NCBI RefSeq assembly: GCF_021028955.1
Contig: NZ_JAIWPE010000009.1
Span: 18,914-82,913 of the forward strand
Length of the DNA: 64,000 nt
Origin: Salipaludibacillus sp. CUR1
GTDB taxonomy: Bacteria; Bacillota; Bacilli; Bacillales; Salisediminibacteriaceae
Reading direction: 5' to 3'
Positions 54,364 through 63,979 of the stretch are shown here, piece after piece (position 1 is the first letter of the stretch; the number at the start of each line of letters is the position of its first letter). Position numbers and translations under genes: made by a program. The notes beneath the pieces are model-generated. The model was not told the DNA's origin. It ran no database searches and worked only from the letters and a program-made list of their open reading frames with translations.

Positions 54364-55102
54364 CCTTTAACTGAATAAGTATTTTCTTTTCCAGACGTGA
54401 AACTTGTACTTGAGAAATCCCAAGCCTTTCTGCTACTTGTGACTGGGTCTGATCTTTATAGTAACGGAGATAAATAATCAGCTTTTCTCTTTCTGAGAGT
54501 CTTTCAATTTCATCTCTCAAGGCTATCCTATCAAACCATTTTCCATCATCCTGGTCTGAAATCTGGTCCATGATCGTTATAGGATCTCCATCGTTTTCAT
54601 AGACTGTCTCATGAATAGATGCCAATTGACGGCTCGCTTCCTGTGCAAATACTACTTCCTCCGGAGATATATCAAGTTTATCGGCAACTTCCTGAATTGT
54701 GGGCACTCTGCCTAACACTTTTGAAAGTTCATCCTTCATTTTCCGGATATGATTGGCTGTCTCTTTTATAGACCGGCTGACTTTCACTGTGCCGTCATCT
54801 CTTAAAAAACGCTGGATTTCACCAATAATCATAGGCACTGCATACGTAGAAAACTTAACATCAAAACTTAAATCAAACTTGTCTACAGATTTTATAAGCC
54901 CGATGCAGCCAATTTGAAACAAGTCTTCCTGATCATACCCCCGATTTAAAAAGCGTTGGACAACCGACCAGACAAGTCTGGTGTTATGGTGGACGATCTT
55001 ATCTCTTGCATCCTGGTCCCCATCTTGTGCAAGCTTTATGAGCTCTTTGACCTCTTCATCTTTTAAGTGTTTCTTCTTATTATTCTTAAAATCCACATTC
55101 AT
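54347..55102 (-). CDS. sigF: RNA polymerase sporulation sigma factor SigF
   Basis: A 251-residue forespore-specific sigma factor (B. subtilis 255). Region 2 is RLVWSVVQRFLNRGYDQEDLFQIGCIGL, the SpoIIAB-contact and -35-binding C-terminal HTH is SQVAERLGISQVQVSRLEKK. ATG at 55102 (MNVDFKNN...) is preferred over 55132 because GAGAGG lies upstream and it matches the B. subtilis N-terminus. It is held inactive by SpoIIAB. Confidence 0.95.
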   Translation of the reverse strand: MNVDFKNNKKKHLKDEEVKELIKLAQDGDQDARDKIVHHNTRLVWSVVQRFLNRGYDQEDLFQIGCIGLIKSVDKFDLSFDVKFSTYAVPMIIGEIQRFLRDDGTVKVSRSIKETANHIRKMKDELSKVLGRVPTIQEVADKLDISPEEVVFAQEASRQLASIHETVYENDGDPITIMDQISDQDDGKWFDRIALRDEIERLSEREKLIIYLRYYKDQTQSQVAERLGISQVQVSRLEKKILIQLKEQLNE

Positions 55103-55115
55103 ATTGACCGGCCTC

Positions 55116-55556
55116 TCAATTGCATAGGGCATTTTGCTTTGAGAGTCTTTTAACGAGGGTAACCGTCGTGCCTTCCATTAACTGAGAATCTACTTCTACA
55201 TGATCCATAAAGTTTTCCATAATGGTAAAGCCCATCCCGCTTCTTTCCAGTTCAGGCTTAGAAGTATAGAGAGGCTCTCTCGCTTCATCCAGATCACTGA
55301 TTCCTTTTCCCTCGTCACGGATGACCAGGTGAACAGTCCCATCGACCAGCTCGGCATCAATATAAACTTTTCCTTCTTCATTTTCACTGTAGCCGTGAAT
55401 AATCGCATTAGTAACTGCTTCACTCACGACAGTTTTTATTTCTGTTAATTCATCCATCGTAGGGTCTAACTGTGCCACGAAGGCTCCAACAGTTACACGG
55501 GCAAAAGATTCATTCACGCTGATGGCTGAAAAAGAGAGTTCCATGCGGTTCTTCAT
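55116..55556 (-). CDS. spoIIAB: Anti-sigma F factor and serine kinase SpoIIAB
   Basis: A 146-residue GHKL kinase that binds SigF and phosphorylates SpoIIAA. N-box [12 protein letters not shown]1 region RDEGKGISD, and [12 protein letters not shown] are in place. It overlaps spoIIAA by 4 nt. Confidence 0.95.
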   Translation of the reverse strand: MKNRMELSFSAISVNESFARVTVGAFVAQLDPTMDELTEIKTVVSEAVTNAIIHGYSENEEGKVYIDAELVDGTVHLVIRDEGKGISDLDEAREPLYTSKPELERSGMGFTIMENFMDHVEVDSQLMEGTTVTLVKRLSKQNALCN

Positions 55557-55906
55557 GAAGCCACCCCCAGACTCATTAATGCTTCCCTTTCATTAGAAGT
55601 AAAAGTAACAATTTTAAATAAGCCTGAGAGCTCGAACAACCGTTTAACTTGCGGTGATATGCAGCAAATGACTAATTCGCCTCCCACAGACTGTACTTTC
55701 TTATAACGGCCTAATACAACCCCCAGACCGGAACTGTCCATAAACGTCAGTTTCTCTAAGTTTAATAACACGTGTGTAAGGTGGTATTCAGAGAGAGCCG
55801 AATCGACACGCTCACGCAGTTTCACTGCATTGTGATGATCTAATTCACCCACAAGTCTGACACATAGAACTTCTTCTTTTCTTTCCAAATCAATTAACAA
55901 GCTCAA
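55553..55906 (-). CDS. spoIIAA: Anti-anti-sigma F factor SpoIIAA
   Basis: A 117-residue STAS-domain protein. The phospho-acceptor Ser lies in [15 protein letters not shown] near residue 58. Unphosphorylated SpoIIAA frees SigF from SpoIIAB in the forespore. TTG start with AAGGAG upstream. Confidence 0.95.
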   Translation of the reverse strand: MSLLIDLERKEEVLCVRLVGELDHHNAVKLRERVDSALSEYHLTHVLLNLEKLTFMDSSGLGVVLGRYKKVQSVGGELVICCISPQVKRLFELSGLFKIVTFTSNEREALMSLGVAS

Positions 55907-55979
55907 GACATCTCACTCCTTCACATGAGTTCTTTATCCTCCCGTTTTCCTCTCCCGGGAAATCGATGGATAGTACGTG

Positions 55980-56009
55980 TAATTCACGTTCTTAGTATGA
56001 TTTTCCTTC
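55980..56009 (-). promoter_or_regulatory. Sigma-H-type promoter of the spoIIA operon
   Basis: On the minus strand: GAAGGAAAA (56001-56009), 12-nt spacer, CGTGAATTA (55980-55988). It matches the sigma-H consensus RNAGGAWWW-N11/12-RNNGAATWW except the first base of the -10, about 73 nt before the spoIIAA start. Confidence 0.65.
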
Positions 56010-56064
56010 ATAGAAACAAAACTAGTGGGCATTCGCCAAAACTTCTTACAATTCGCCTGCGTAA

Positions 56065-57228
56065 TTAAGAGGCATCCCCGAATAAGACAGAGCGCGTCCG
56101 TCTCATAAGCTGCCATAGAGTCGCTTCATCCACACTTTCGGAAGCAACCAGCGGCTGAGTTAAAATCGTCTTACCGTCTTTTTCAATAACTAAAGATCCG
56201 AGCTCCTGACCTTCAAAAACAGGGGCTTTAACCTTGTTATTTAATGTGATTTTTTCTTCTGCCCCTTCAATGGATTCACCTTTTTTCATAAGCACAGAAA
56301 CGGGTTTCTCAGGAACGACTTGTACTAGGGATTTAGCACCTTTATCAATATTTATTTCACCCAGTACATCTGTAGGCTGGTAACGCGTGTGAAGCTGATA
56401 TTGGCTGTATGCGTAATCAAACATCTCAGTAATTTGCCTGTTTCGTTCTTGCGGAGTGGGAGCTCCCATTACCACAGATATCATTCTCATACCATCTTTA
56501 TTAGCGCTCGCTGTCAGGCAATATTTCGCTTCTCTTGTAAAACCTGTTTTCAAACCGTCGACACCCGGGTAGAACTTCACCAGTTTATTTGTATTTACGA
56601 GCCAGAAAGGATCATCTGTATCCTTTCTCAAATAGTCTTCATAAAGACTCGTAAATTCAGTGATCTCTTCATGGCGCAGGAGTTCTTTACTAATGACAGC
56701 CAAATCATAAGCTGATGAGTAATGATTTTCGGCCGGCAGTCCATTAGAATTTACAAAATGTGTATTTTCCAATCCCAGGCTTTTCGCTTTTTCGTTCATT
56801 TTGGCCGCAAATTCATTTTCAGATCCAGCTAAGTGTTCAGCCATAGCAACTGAGGCATCATTTCCTGACGCGATGGCAATCCCTTTCATCATTTCCTTAA
56901 CCGTCATTTCTTCTCCCGGTTCAAGGAAAATCTGTGAACCGCCCATAGATGCAGCCCGTTCACTTGTCCGCACTTTGTCATCCCATGAAAGCCTGCCGTC
57001 TTCGATCGCTTCCATTATTAAAAGCATCGTCATTACTTTTGTCATACTTGCGGGCGGCAGTTGTTCATGACTGTTCTTCTCAAATAGGACAGTTCCGGTA
57101 TCTCTCTCCATTAAAATAGCTGAAGTTGCTTGATCAGCAAAATTTTTGTCACTTTCCATTGCATCTGTAAAAGGCACGTGGTTAAAGAAAAAAATAGCAG
57201 TTAAACACACTATTACAGCTGTCTTCAC
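56065..57228 (-). CDS. dacF: D-alanyl-D-alanine carboxypeptidase DacF
   Basis: A 387-residue low-molecular-weight PBP (DacF, forespore-expressed in B. subtilis). Signal peptide to about residue 23; active-site motifs SMTK, SGND and KTG (LKTGFTREAKY) are present, followed by a C-terminal beta domain and a basic/amphipathic end. It trims peptidoglycan stems in spore cortex. In B. subtilis dacF lies just before spoIIAA, as here. Confidence 0.93.
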   Translation of the reverse strand: MKTAVIVCLTAIFFFNHVPFTDAMESDKNFADQATSAILMERDTGTVLFEKNSHEQLPPASMTKVMTMLLIMEAIEDGRLSWDDKVRTSERAASMGGSQIFLEPGEEMTVKEMMKGIAIASGNDASVAMAEHLAGSENEFAAKMNEKAKSLGLENTHFVNSNGLPAENHYSSAYDLAVISKELLRHEEITEFTSLYEDYLRKDTDDPFWLVNTNKLVKFYPGVDGLKTGFTREAKYCLTASANKDGMRMISVVMGAPTPQERNRQITEMFDYAYSQYQLHTRYQPTDVLGEINIDKGAKSLVQVVPEKPVSVLMKKGESIEGAEEKITLNNKVKAPVFEGQELGSLVIEKDGKTILTQPLVASESVDEATLWQLMRRTRSVLFGDAS

Positions 57229-57264
57229 ACTAATCCCTCCGATTTAATCATTCTATGTCCCCAC

Positions 57265-57294
57265 TATTCTGCCCACTTAAGATGACAACTATTC
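57265..57294 (-). promoter_or_regulatory. Sigma-F-type promoter of dacF
   Basis: On the minus strand: GAATA (57290-57294), 15-nt spacer, GGGCAGAATA (57265-57274). The -10 matches GGNNANANTA exactly; the -35 differs from GYWTA at one position. It is 36 nt before the dacF start. Confidence 0.55.
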
Positions 57295-57346
57295 TTTGTA
57301 AAAAAACAAAAATGACGTTTGGAATTAGCGTTCATTTGAAAAAAAA

Positions 57347-57380
57347 CGGTTTCAATCAACCTTTCAGATGATTGAAACCG
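57347..57380 (-). terminator. Second terminator between pdp and dacF
   Basis: Perfect 12-bp stem (57347-57358 and 57369-57380), 10-nt loop, then eight Ts on the minus strand. It insulates dacF from upstream read-through. Confidence 0.85.
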
Positions 57381-57609
57381 ATTAGTTTGAGTGTACAAAG
57401 ATTTGTAATCTGTTTTGACGGCCCCCAGGGGATTTTATAAATCAAATTGAATTATGAACCATTTAAAAGTCGGTGAATTAACTTTTTCAGTGGCTTTGAT
57501 TTTCCGAAGGCTGGCCTGATCTTTCCGCGTCAGTTCTTTTCGTGTGGCAAGTAAGCGGAACGCCGCAGGAAACAAGCGATATATTTGTGCAATTAACCGT
57601 TATACGCAG
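57381..57609. repeat. Possible third, degenerate copy of the interspersed element
   Basis: 229 bp without a gene between two terminators. Just past its right edge, the minus strand carries CTGGGACATAACTCAGTA (about 57650-57667) followed by a hairpin. This recalls the end of the elements at 11.4 and 26.8 kb. The block AAGCGGAACGCCGCAGGAAA inside resembles their GC-rich core. Resemblance is partial. Confidence 0.35.
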
Positions 57610-57640
57610 AAAACCCTCACCTTATTATGATGAGGGTTTT
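57610..57640 (-). terminator. Terminator after pdp
   Basis: Perfect 10-bp stem (57610-57619 and 57631-57640), 11-nt loop. T-rich arm ends it on the minus strand, 44 nt after the pdp stop. Confidence 0.8.
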
Positions 57641-57683
57641 ACTTATCTACTGAGTTATGTCCCAGATTAAAAGCCGCTTATAA

Positions 57684-58985
57684 TCAAGTAATTACATCAT
57701 ACACAAGAGGCGGCGAATCCAGGTCAGATGAAGAGATTTTATAAGAAGAGAGTACTTTCTGTTTGGAAGCTTCTATATCTTCACTATTTGAGTACACTGT
57801 CACGAGCGGCTCACCTTTTTTAACAGGGTCACCTATTTTCTTTCTTAACTCAATTCCAACAGCTAAATCTATTTCCGACGTTTTAGTCGCTCTTCCAGCA
57901 CCGAGAAGCATCGCTGCCGTCCCAATCTGATCAGCTACGATTCCTGCAACATATCCATCTTCTTCAGATAGAACATCGACTTTAAATTCAGCCTGAGGGA
58001 GCTTATCAGGGTCGTCCACTACTGATGGATCTCCATTTTGAGATTCAATGAACACTTTAAATTGCTCTAATGCTTTTCCTGAAGCGATGGCCTCTTGAAG
58101 CAGCTCTCTGGCATCGTCAAGTGTGTCAGCTTTCCTGGCAAGGACCGCCATATGGCTTCCAAGAGTCAGGCAAAGATCTGTCAGGTCTTCTGGCCCTTGC
58201 CCTTTAAGTGTATCAATAGCCTCTCTCACCTCGAGAGCATTACCTACCATAAAACCAAGAGGCTGGCTCATATCGGAAATAACTGCAGAAGTTTTACGCC
58301 CGAGATTATTTCCTATTTTGACCATGGCTTCTGCCAGTTCTTTTGAATCTGACAGTTCCTTCATAAAAGCCCCTGCACCGGTTTTTACATCCAGAACAAT
58401 GCCATCGGCTCCTGAAGCTATTTTTTTACTCATGATAGAACTGGCAATAAGGGGAATAGAATTCACCGTAGCTGTTACATCCCTTAAACCATATAATTTT
58501 TTATCAGCAGGCGTCAGGTTCTGAGTCTGTCCAATAACTGCAGCTTTATTTTTATTTACGAGGTCAATAAACTTATCATTACTTATTTCCACACTAAAAC
58601 CGGGAATTGCTTCAAGTTTATCAATAGTTCCGCCAGTGTGGCCAAGGCCTCTTCCGCTCATTTTTGCTACCGGTACACCAATGCTCGCAACAAGGGGAGC
58701 TAATACAAGTGTCGTCGTATCCCCTACGCCGCCTGTGGAATGTTTGTCCACTTTAACACCGTCTATCGCAGACAGGTCTATTACGTCACCTGAATTAACC
58801 ATGGCTTCAGTTAAAAAAGCGCGTTCGTCCTGTGTCATGTCCTGAAAGAATACAGCCATCGCCCAGGCACTTATTTGGTAATCGGGAATTGAGTCATCTG
58901 TATAGCCTTTGATTATAAAATCAATTTCTTCTTTAGTATGGCTTCCGCCATTTCGTTTTTTTTCAATTAAATCGACCATTCTCAT
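57684..58985 (-). CDS. pdp: Pyrimidine-nucleoside phosphorylase
   Basis: Phosphorolysis of uridine and thymidine in nucleoside catabolism. The 433-residue product has the phosphate-binding [13 protein letters not shown] (about residue 80) and [13 protein letters not shown], the family signature, with a C-terminal PYNP domain. Last gene of the deoB-punA-punA2-pdp operon, 3 nt after the preceding gene. Confidence 0.95.
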   Translation of the reverse strand: MRMVDLIEKKRNGGSHTKEEIDFIIKGYTDDSIPDYQISAWAMAVFFQDMTQDERAFLTEAMVNSGDVIDLSAIDGVKVDKHSTGGVGDTTTLVLAPLVASIGVPVAKMSGRGLGHTGGTIDKLEAIPGFSVEISNDKFIDLVNKNKAAVIGQTQNLTPADKKLYGLRDVTATVNSIPLIASSIMSKKIASGADGIVLDVKTGAGAFMKELSDSKELAEAMVKIGNNLGRKTSAVISDMSQPLGFMVGNALEVREAIDTLKGQGPEDLTDLCLTLGSHMAVLARKADTLDDARELLQEAIASGKALEQFKVFIESQNGDPSVVDDPDKLPQAEFKVDVLSEEDGYVAGIVADQIGTAAMLLGAGRATKTSEIDLAVGIELRKKIGDPVKKGEPLVTVYSNSEDIEASKQKVLSSYKISSSDLDSPPLVYDVIT

Positions 58986-58988
58986 TAT

Positions 58989-59846
58989 TTATTCCCCCTC
59001 AGTAATCCGCCACAGCCCGTGTTGTCCATTCTTTAATAAGCTGCGAACGAAGGATTTGAATCTCGGTTTGGTTCTTTCCGCGACTTCCATTACTTCTTCA
59101 TGGGTAATGCCTTCTATCGTTTCTCCAATAGCCATATCTGTTATACAGGATATACCTAATACATTCATGCCCATATGCCTCGCTGTAACTGCTTCAGGCA
59201 CCGTGGACATGCCCACAACATCTGCTCCCAGTCTTCTGAGCATAATTAATTCTGCCGCTGACATGTAAACTGGCCCGCTCACCGCTGCATAAACTCCCCG
59301 CTGCAGGTTATAGTGTAACTCATCCGCTGTTTTAAGGGCCAAATCTTTCAACGCAGGTGTATATGCTCTGCTCATATCCGGGAACCTGGGTCCATACTTG
59401 TCCAGGTTTTCGCCAATTAATGGGTTCGAACCTGTAAAATTAATATGGTCTTCAATAAGCATGAGATCTCCGGGTTTAAAGTTCTCATTCATTCCGCCGC
59501 ACGCATTTGTGACAATAAGAGTTTCGCAGCCAAGCTCCCGCATTACCCTTACTGGAAAAGTCACTTGCTGCATAGTATATCCTTCATAATAATGAAATCT
59601 TCCTTGCATGGCTATCACACTGACTCCCTCAAGAGTACCGATGACCAGCTGGCCTTTATGGCCTGCCACCGTAGAGGAAGGGAAGAAAGGAATATCCGTA
59701 TAAGGAATCCTAACCGCATTTTCAATTTCATCTGCCAGCTCCCCCAACCCGGAACCTAGTATCATTCCAACTTGAGGTTTCATAAGCGTATGATGCTGAC
59801 TTTTTATCCACTCAGCAGATTCGATTATTTTATCTGCAGTGATCAT
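58989..59846 (-). CDS. Trimeric purine nucleoside phosphorylase paralogue, changed base-binding site
   Basis: A 285-residue trimeric PNP-fold protein with intact phosphate and ribose motifs (LGSGLGELADEI, GHKGQ, MQGRFHYYEGY, GMSTVPE). Two base-recognition residues differ from its upstream neighbour: GPVYET becomes GPVYMS (Glu to Met195) and CISNMA becomes CITDMA (Asn to Asp237). In human PNP these correspond to Glu201 and Asn243; in MTA phosphorylase they are Ser and Asp. Preference for 6-aminopurine nucleosides (adenosine or MTA) is therefore inferred. It lies between punA and pdp. Confidence 0.88.
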   Translation of the reverse strand: MITADKIIESAEWIKSQHHTLMKPQVGMILGSGLGELADEIENAVRIPYTDIPFFPSSTVAGHKGQLVIGTLEGVSVIAMQGRFHYYEGYTMQQVTFPVRVMRELGCETLIVTNACGGMNENFKPGDLMLIEDHINFTGSNPLIGENLDKYGPRFPDMSRAYTPALKDLALKTADELHYNLQRGVYAAVSGPVYMSAAELIMLRRLGADVVGMSTVPEAVTARHMGMNVLGISCITDMAIGETIEGITHEEVMEVAERTKPRFKSFVRSLLKNGQHGLWRITEGE

Positions 59847-59859
59847 TTATTAACCCCTC

Positions 59860-60690
59860 CTATTGCATCTTAGCTACAATGGCTTTAACAAATTGCAGAA
59901 AATCAGCTCTCACCTTTTCAGTCGTTTCGATTACTTCGTCATGTGTAAGTGGCTGGTCAAGGATACCGGCAGCCATATTTGATATGCAGGAAATCCCCAA
60001 TACTTTCATATTACTGTGCCTCGCCACAATTACTTCCGGTACGGTAGACATTCCTACAGCATCTCCGCCCAGCGTTCTCAGCATTCTCACCTCAGCCGGT
60101 GTTTCATAAACAGGCCCGGTGTTTCCGACATAAACCCCTTTTGTAACTTCTAAATTTAATTTCTGTGCAGCTTCTTCTGCTAAACTGATAAGTTCTTCTG
60201 TGTAAGCCTGGGACATATCGGGAAAACGCACTCCAAGACTCTCATCATTTGGACCTATTAAAGGATTAGTTCCAAACATATTTATATGATCTTTAATAAT
60301 CATCAAATTGCCAGGCTCAAAACTCTCATTAATGCCTCCTGCCGCATTCGTAACTATTAACTGATCAACCCCCATTTCTTTCATTACCCGTACAGGGAGG
60401 GTCACAAGCTCCATAGGATAGCCTTCATAAAAATGAAAGCGCCCCTGCATAGCTGCTACAGTCGTTCCTTCCAGTTCCCCTATTACAAACTGCCCTTTAT
60501 GGCCGGCAACTGTTGAAGAAGGGAAACCGGGAATATCTTTATAAGGGATCACAACAGGATTTTCGATTTCTTCTGCCAGTACCCCGAGACCAGATCCGAG
60601 TATCAGACCAACAGAAGGTTTGGAATCCAATTTTCTTTCAATGTACTCTTTTGCATGGACAATCATTTCATTACTGGACAATTCACTCAT
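59860..60690 (-). CDS. punA: Purine nucleoside phosphorylase (guanosine/inosine type)
   Basis: A 276-residue trimeric PNP that cleaves inosine, guanosine and deoxy forms with phosphate. Motifs: LGSGLGVLAEEI, GHKGQ, MQGRFHFYEGY, GPVYET (Glu196) and CISNMAAG (Asn238), the 6-oxopurine-specific pair. It lies 3 nt after deoB, matching B. subtilis PupG/DeoD-neighbour order (drm-pupG). Confidence 0.95.
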   Translation of the reverse strand: MSELSSNEMIVHAKEYIERKLDSKPSVGLILGSGLGVLAEEIENPVVIPYKDIPGFPSSTVAGHKGQFVIGELEGTTVAAMQGRFHFYEGYPMELVTLPVRVMKEMGVDQLIVTNAAGGINESFEPGNLMIIKDHINMFGTNPLIGPNDESLGVRFPDMSQAYTEELISLAEEAAQKLNLEVTKGVYVGNTGPVYETPAEVRMLRTLGGDAVGMSTVPEVIVARHSNMKVLGISCISNMAAGILDQPLTHDEVIETTEKVRADFLQFVKAIVAKMQ

Positions 60691-60693
60691 CTC

Positions 60694-61881
60694 CTACTTT
60701 ATGATGTCATTTAAAAAACTCGTACCAAACTCAGGCAGCTTAACACCAAAATTATCAGCAATTGTGGCGCCTATATCAGCAAAGGTTTTCCTTGTCCCTA
60801 AAGGCTTCCCTTCACTCATACGCTTTGAAAACGCTAATAAGGGCACATATTCCCTTGTATGATCTGTACCGGGATGAACCGGGTCGTTTCCATGGTCAGC
60901 TGTAATAATCAGCAAATCATCTTCTTTCAATTCATTTAGCACTTCCGGTAAACGCGCATCATATTCTTCCAGAGCATTAGCATAACCTTTCGGGTCCCGG
61001 CGGTGGCCGAACTTAGCGTCGAAGTCTACAAGATTCAGAAAACTCAATCCTGTAAAATCTTTAGTGAGAGTCTGATTCATTTTATCCATGCCATCCATAT
61101 TGGAAGAAGTCCGTAAAGACTCTGTAATGCCTTCTCCGTCGTAAATATCAGATATTTTACCGATTGCGATGGAATCAAACCCCTGGTCTTTTAACTCATT
61201 CATAACCGTCCTGCCAAATGGCTTTAACGCGTAATCGTGACGATTAGCCGTACGCTCCCACTTTCCAGGGGTTCCTATAAATGGTCTGGCAATGACACGG
61301 CCTACCATATATTTTTCATCCAGAGTCAGTTCCCGGGCCATTTCACAAATTTCCCATAATTCCTCAGGCGGAATAACTTCTTCATGGGCAGCGATCTGAA
61401 GAACAGAATCAGCAGATGTGTAAATAATCAGGTCCCCTGTATTCACATGTTCTTCACCAAGTTCTTCAAGAATTTCTGTGCCGGATGCAGGCTTGTTCCC
61501 CAGTACTTTCCGTCCAGTCTTTTCTTCAATCGTTTCTATCAGTTCAGGCGGGAACCCATCGGGAAAGGTTCTGAAAGGCTGATCAATATTCAGGCCCATA
61601 ATCTCCCAGTGACCAGTCATCGTGTCCTTACCAACTGACGCCTCCTCCATTTTGCCATAACAGGCTTTAGGAGAAGCCACCTCAGTTCCTCCTTTATACT
61701 GTTTAATTTTAGTCAGTCCGAGCTCATCCATGTTGGGCATAGCCAGTCCGCCGTTCTCTTCGGCTATATGGCCCAGAGTGTCTGCACCTTCATCATTAAA
61801 CTCTTTAGCATCCGGCGCTTCGCCAATCCCAACAGAATCCATTACAATTAAAAAAACGCGCTTGTAACTCTCTTGTCTCAT
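60694..61881 (-). CDS. deoB: Phosphopentomutase
   Basis: Interconverts (deoxy)ribose 1- and 5-phosphate, linking nucleoside cleavage to the pentose pathway. A 395-residue alkaline-phosphatase-superfamily enzyme with [12 protein letters not shown] at the N-terminus, [10 protein letters not shown], and C-terminal metal site DHGNDP with HTREYVPLL. First gene of the operon; no operator was identified upstream. Confidence 0.95.
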   Translation of the reverse strand: MRQESYKRVFLIVMDSVGIGEAPDAKEFNDEGADTLGHIAEENGGLAMPNMDELGLTKIKQYKGGTEVASPKACYGKMEEASVGKDTMTGHWEIMGLNIDQPFRTFPDGFPPELIETIEEKTGRKVLGNKPASGTEILEELGEEHVNTGDLIIYTSADSVLQIAAHEEVIPPEELWEICEMARELTLDEKYMVGRVIARPFIGTPGKWERTANRHDYALKPFGRTVMNELKDQGFDSIAIGKISDIYDGEGITESLRTSSNMDGMDKMNQTLTKDFTGLSFLNLVDFDAKFGHRRDPKGYANALEEYDARLPEVLNELKEDDLLIITADHGNDPVHPGTDHTREYVPLLAFSKRMSEGKPLGTRKTFADIGATIADNFGVKLPEFGTSFLNDIIK

Positions 61882-61999
61882 TGTCTTCCTCCTTCAAAAA
61901 ATGAATATCCCTTGTTTTACTATACCCGCACAGGGAAACAGCAATCATTATCGTTGTCGTGGTCTGAGGTCAGACATCTAAAGTTAAAACAACTGCTTA

Positions 62000-62890
62000 T
62001 CACGCTCTTGGATGATATTTGGAATACACATCCTTCATTCTTACTTTAGTGACATGCGTATAGATTTGGGTAGTTGAAATATCCGCATGACCAAGCATTT
62101 CCTGGACAGCTCTCAAATCTGCCCCGTTTTCTAACAGATGAGTGGCGAAAGAATGTCTTAACGTATGCGGTGTTAGTTCTTTTTCTATTCTGGCAGCCCC
62201 GGAAAGCTGTTTTAAAACTTTCCAGAATCCTTGGCGGCTTAACGGCCTTCCATGATGATTAACAAAAAGTAAATCATGGGACAGTTTTTTGGTCAGCACA
62301 GGCCTGCTGTCGTTCAAATATTTTTCAAGAGCTTCACTGGCCATCTGTCCTAAAGGAATAATTCGTTCTTTATTCCCTTTTCCAAGACAACGGATAAATC
62401 CCATGTGTAAATGAAGATCCCCCAGTTTCAGGCTGCAAAGTTCAGTTACCCGTACACCGGTGGCATACAGTATTTCCAGCATAGCCCTGTTTCTTATGCC
62501 GAGCGGGGTTGATGAGTCCGGTGCTTCCAGCAACGCTTCAACTTCAGCAGTAGATAGTATTTTTGGAAGTGTTTTATCCGGTCTGGGCATTTCCACATGA
62601 ACGGAAGGATCCTGGTCACTCAGCCGTTCTCTTATTAGAAACTGATGAAAGGACCGTATTGACGACAAAGCCCGGGAAATTGTCGTCCCTGCCCTGCCTA
62701 AATCATTTAAATGATATAAAAAATGAAGAATATTTGACTTTTTCACATCATTTAAAGCCTTGATTCCTTCTACTTTCTCCAAGTATAGAAGATAAGATTG
62801 CAAATCCCTCTCATAGGCAGCTGTCGAATTCCCGGCAAGCCCCTTTTCCACAGTGAGGTAATGAATAAACGCTTTCAAATCACTAGTCAT
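62000..62890 (-). CDS. xerD: Site-specific tyrosine recombinase XerD
   Basis: A 296-residue recombinase (RipX in B. subtilis, 296) resolving chromosome dimers at dif with XerC. It has an N-terminal SAM-like core-binding domain and catalytic residues Arg in ATGVRVTEL, Lys in GKGNKER, His/Arg in HTLRHSFATHL, His in LGHAD, Tyr in TQIYTHV: all present. Confidence 0.96.
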   Translation of the reverse strand: MTSDLKAFIHYLTVEKGLAGNSTAAYERDLQSYLLYLEKVEGIKALNDVKKSNILHFLYHLNDLGRAGTTISRALSSIRSFHQFLIRERLSDQDPSVHVEMPRPDKTLPKILSTAEVEALLEAPDSSTPLGIRNRAMLEILYATGVRVTELCSLKLGDLHLHMGFIRCLGKGNKERIIPLGQMASEALEKYLNDSRPVLTKKLSHDLLFVNHHGRPLSRQGFWKVLKQLSGAARIEKELTPHTLRHSFATHLLENGADLRAVQEMLGHADISTTQIYTHVTKVRMKDVYSKYHPRA

Positions 62891-62914
62891 TAAGCATGTC
62901 CACCTTTCTCTCAG

Positions 62915-63151
62915 CTACTCTCCCTCCGATATAAAAAGAAGAAAACGGTCAAAAAGGTAAACATTCTCTCCTGGATTTTCTCTTAAAGAGGGCTGAAAGA
63001 CTTTCACCGCTTTACCTTGTGGCTCATCATAGCGATGGTACTCTTTATATTCGTCACTCACCCATAGAATACCATAATAAAATAATAGCGTGCACCCCAT
63101 GAATAAGAAAAATATCCAGATTGTTTGAACAAAACGGCTTAGATTGTACAT
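62915..63151 (-). CDS. yqzK: YqzK-like small membrane protein (DUF4227)
   Basis: A 78-residue protein with one N-terminal span (about residues 8-30) and a basic outer or cytoplasmic tail. The place between fur and xerD and the length fit B. subtilis YqzK; function unknown. ATG at 63151 with GGAGAGG upstream. Confidence 0.78.
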   Translation of the reverse strand: MYNLSRFVQTIWIFFLFMGCTLLFYYGILWVSDEYKEYHRYDEPQGKAVKVFQPSLRENPGENVYLFDRFLLFISEGE

Positions 63152-63324
63152 AGTTTACCTCTCCTGATTTCCAGTGTTAATAAAGGATATGACAACCAGG
63201 AGAGAAAGTATACTCATTAATTCCTATTAAATTATTATTAATTACGGCTTTATAACTGCTCTCCAAAGCGGTCTGCACATAACAATAGCCTTCTATATAA
63301 TCCACAGCTCGCAAAAAACAAAAA

Positions 63325-63351
63325 AACCCGGGCAAATCATTGCGCCAGGTT
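63325..63351 (-). terminator. Terminator after fur
   Basis: 7-bp stem with one G-U pair (63325-63331 and 63345-63351), followed by TTTTTTTG on the minus strand. Confidence 0.8.
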
Positions 63352-63397
63352 TCATGATGTCTTTTTTGAGGTAAAGAGGTGCTTAACCAGCTTGTTT

Positions 63398-63832
63398 CTA
63401 TTTGCAGCGGTGGCAAATGCCATGGAAGGTAAGCCTGTGATCTTTAATGGCAAAATTCCAGCGGTCTTCCACTACTCTTTCTACATCTTCCAGTAAATCT
63501 TCCTGTATTTCGTCTACAGACCCGCATTCAATACATACAAGATGATGATGAAAGTGGGCTGCTCCTTCCTGCCGGAGATCGTATCTGGAGACACCATCCC
63601 CAAAATTGATTTTATCAACGACTTTCAGTTCAGTTAAAAGTTCCAATGTCCGGTAAACAGTAGCAAGTCCGATTTCAGGGTACTTTTCTTTCACAAGCAT
63701 ATAGACATCTTCTGCACTTAAGTGATCATCTTCATGTTCAAGAAGGACCCGAACCGTTGCTTCTCGTTGCGGTGTTAATTTATAACTTTGAGAATGAAGT
63801 TGTTTTTTTATTCGCTCGATTCGCTGCTCCAT
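63398..63832 (-). CDS. fur: Ferric uptake regulator Fur
   Basis: A 144-residue Fur-family repressor (B. subtilis Fur 149): N-terminal winged helix (LTPQREATVRVLLEHEDDHLSAEDVY...) and C-terminal metal domain with HFHHHLVCIECG and CHRC, the two structural-zinc CxxC pairs. With Fe(II) it represses iron uptake genes. The position by yqzK/xerD fits Fur rather than PerR or Zur. Confidence 0.92.
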   Translation of the reverse strand: MEQRIERIKKQLHSQSYKLTPQREATVRVLLEHEDDHLSAEDVYMLVKEKYPEIGLATVYRTLELLTELKVVDKINFGDGVSRYDLRQEGAAHFHHHLVCIECGSVDEIQEDLLEDVERVVEDRWNFAIKDHRLTFHGICHRCK

Positions 63833-63887
63833 TTTCTTCCCCCTAACTTCCTTTTCCTTAATTTAACTCCCGCTGTAAAAGGAAAAG

Positions 63888-63908
63888 TGAACATGATATC
63901 CATGTTCA
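63888..63908. repeat. Hairpin in the fur leader
   Basis: TGAACATG (63888-63895) and CATGTTCA (63901-63908) form an 8-bp stem with a 5-nt loop, between the fur -10 and start codon. On the minus strand ACTTTTCCTTTT follows. Its role is unclear. Confidence 0.6.
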
Positions 63909-63933
63909 AAATTAAGTTATTTATTCTCAGTCT

Positions 63934-63979
63934 ATTATACTCCTTGAGAAAAAAGGGTGTCAAATGAGAATTAATATTA
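63934..63979 (-). promoter_or_regulatory. Sigma-A promoter of fur with possible Fur/PerR box
   Basis: On the minus strand: TTGACA (63958-63963), 18-nt spacer, TATAAT (63934-63939). Just upstream of the -35, TGAGAATTAATATTA (63965-63979) matches the 7-1-7 box at 11 of 14 positions. The promoter is clear; the box is weak. Confidence 0.65.

Noticed and set aside
63177..63416. 79-codon minus-strand frame after fur
   Set aside because: It overlaps the fur 3' end and contains the fur terminator.
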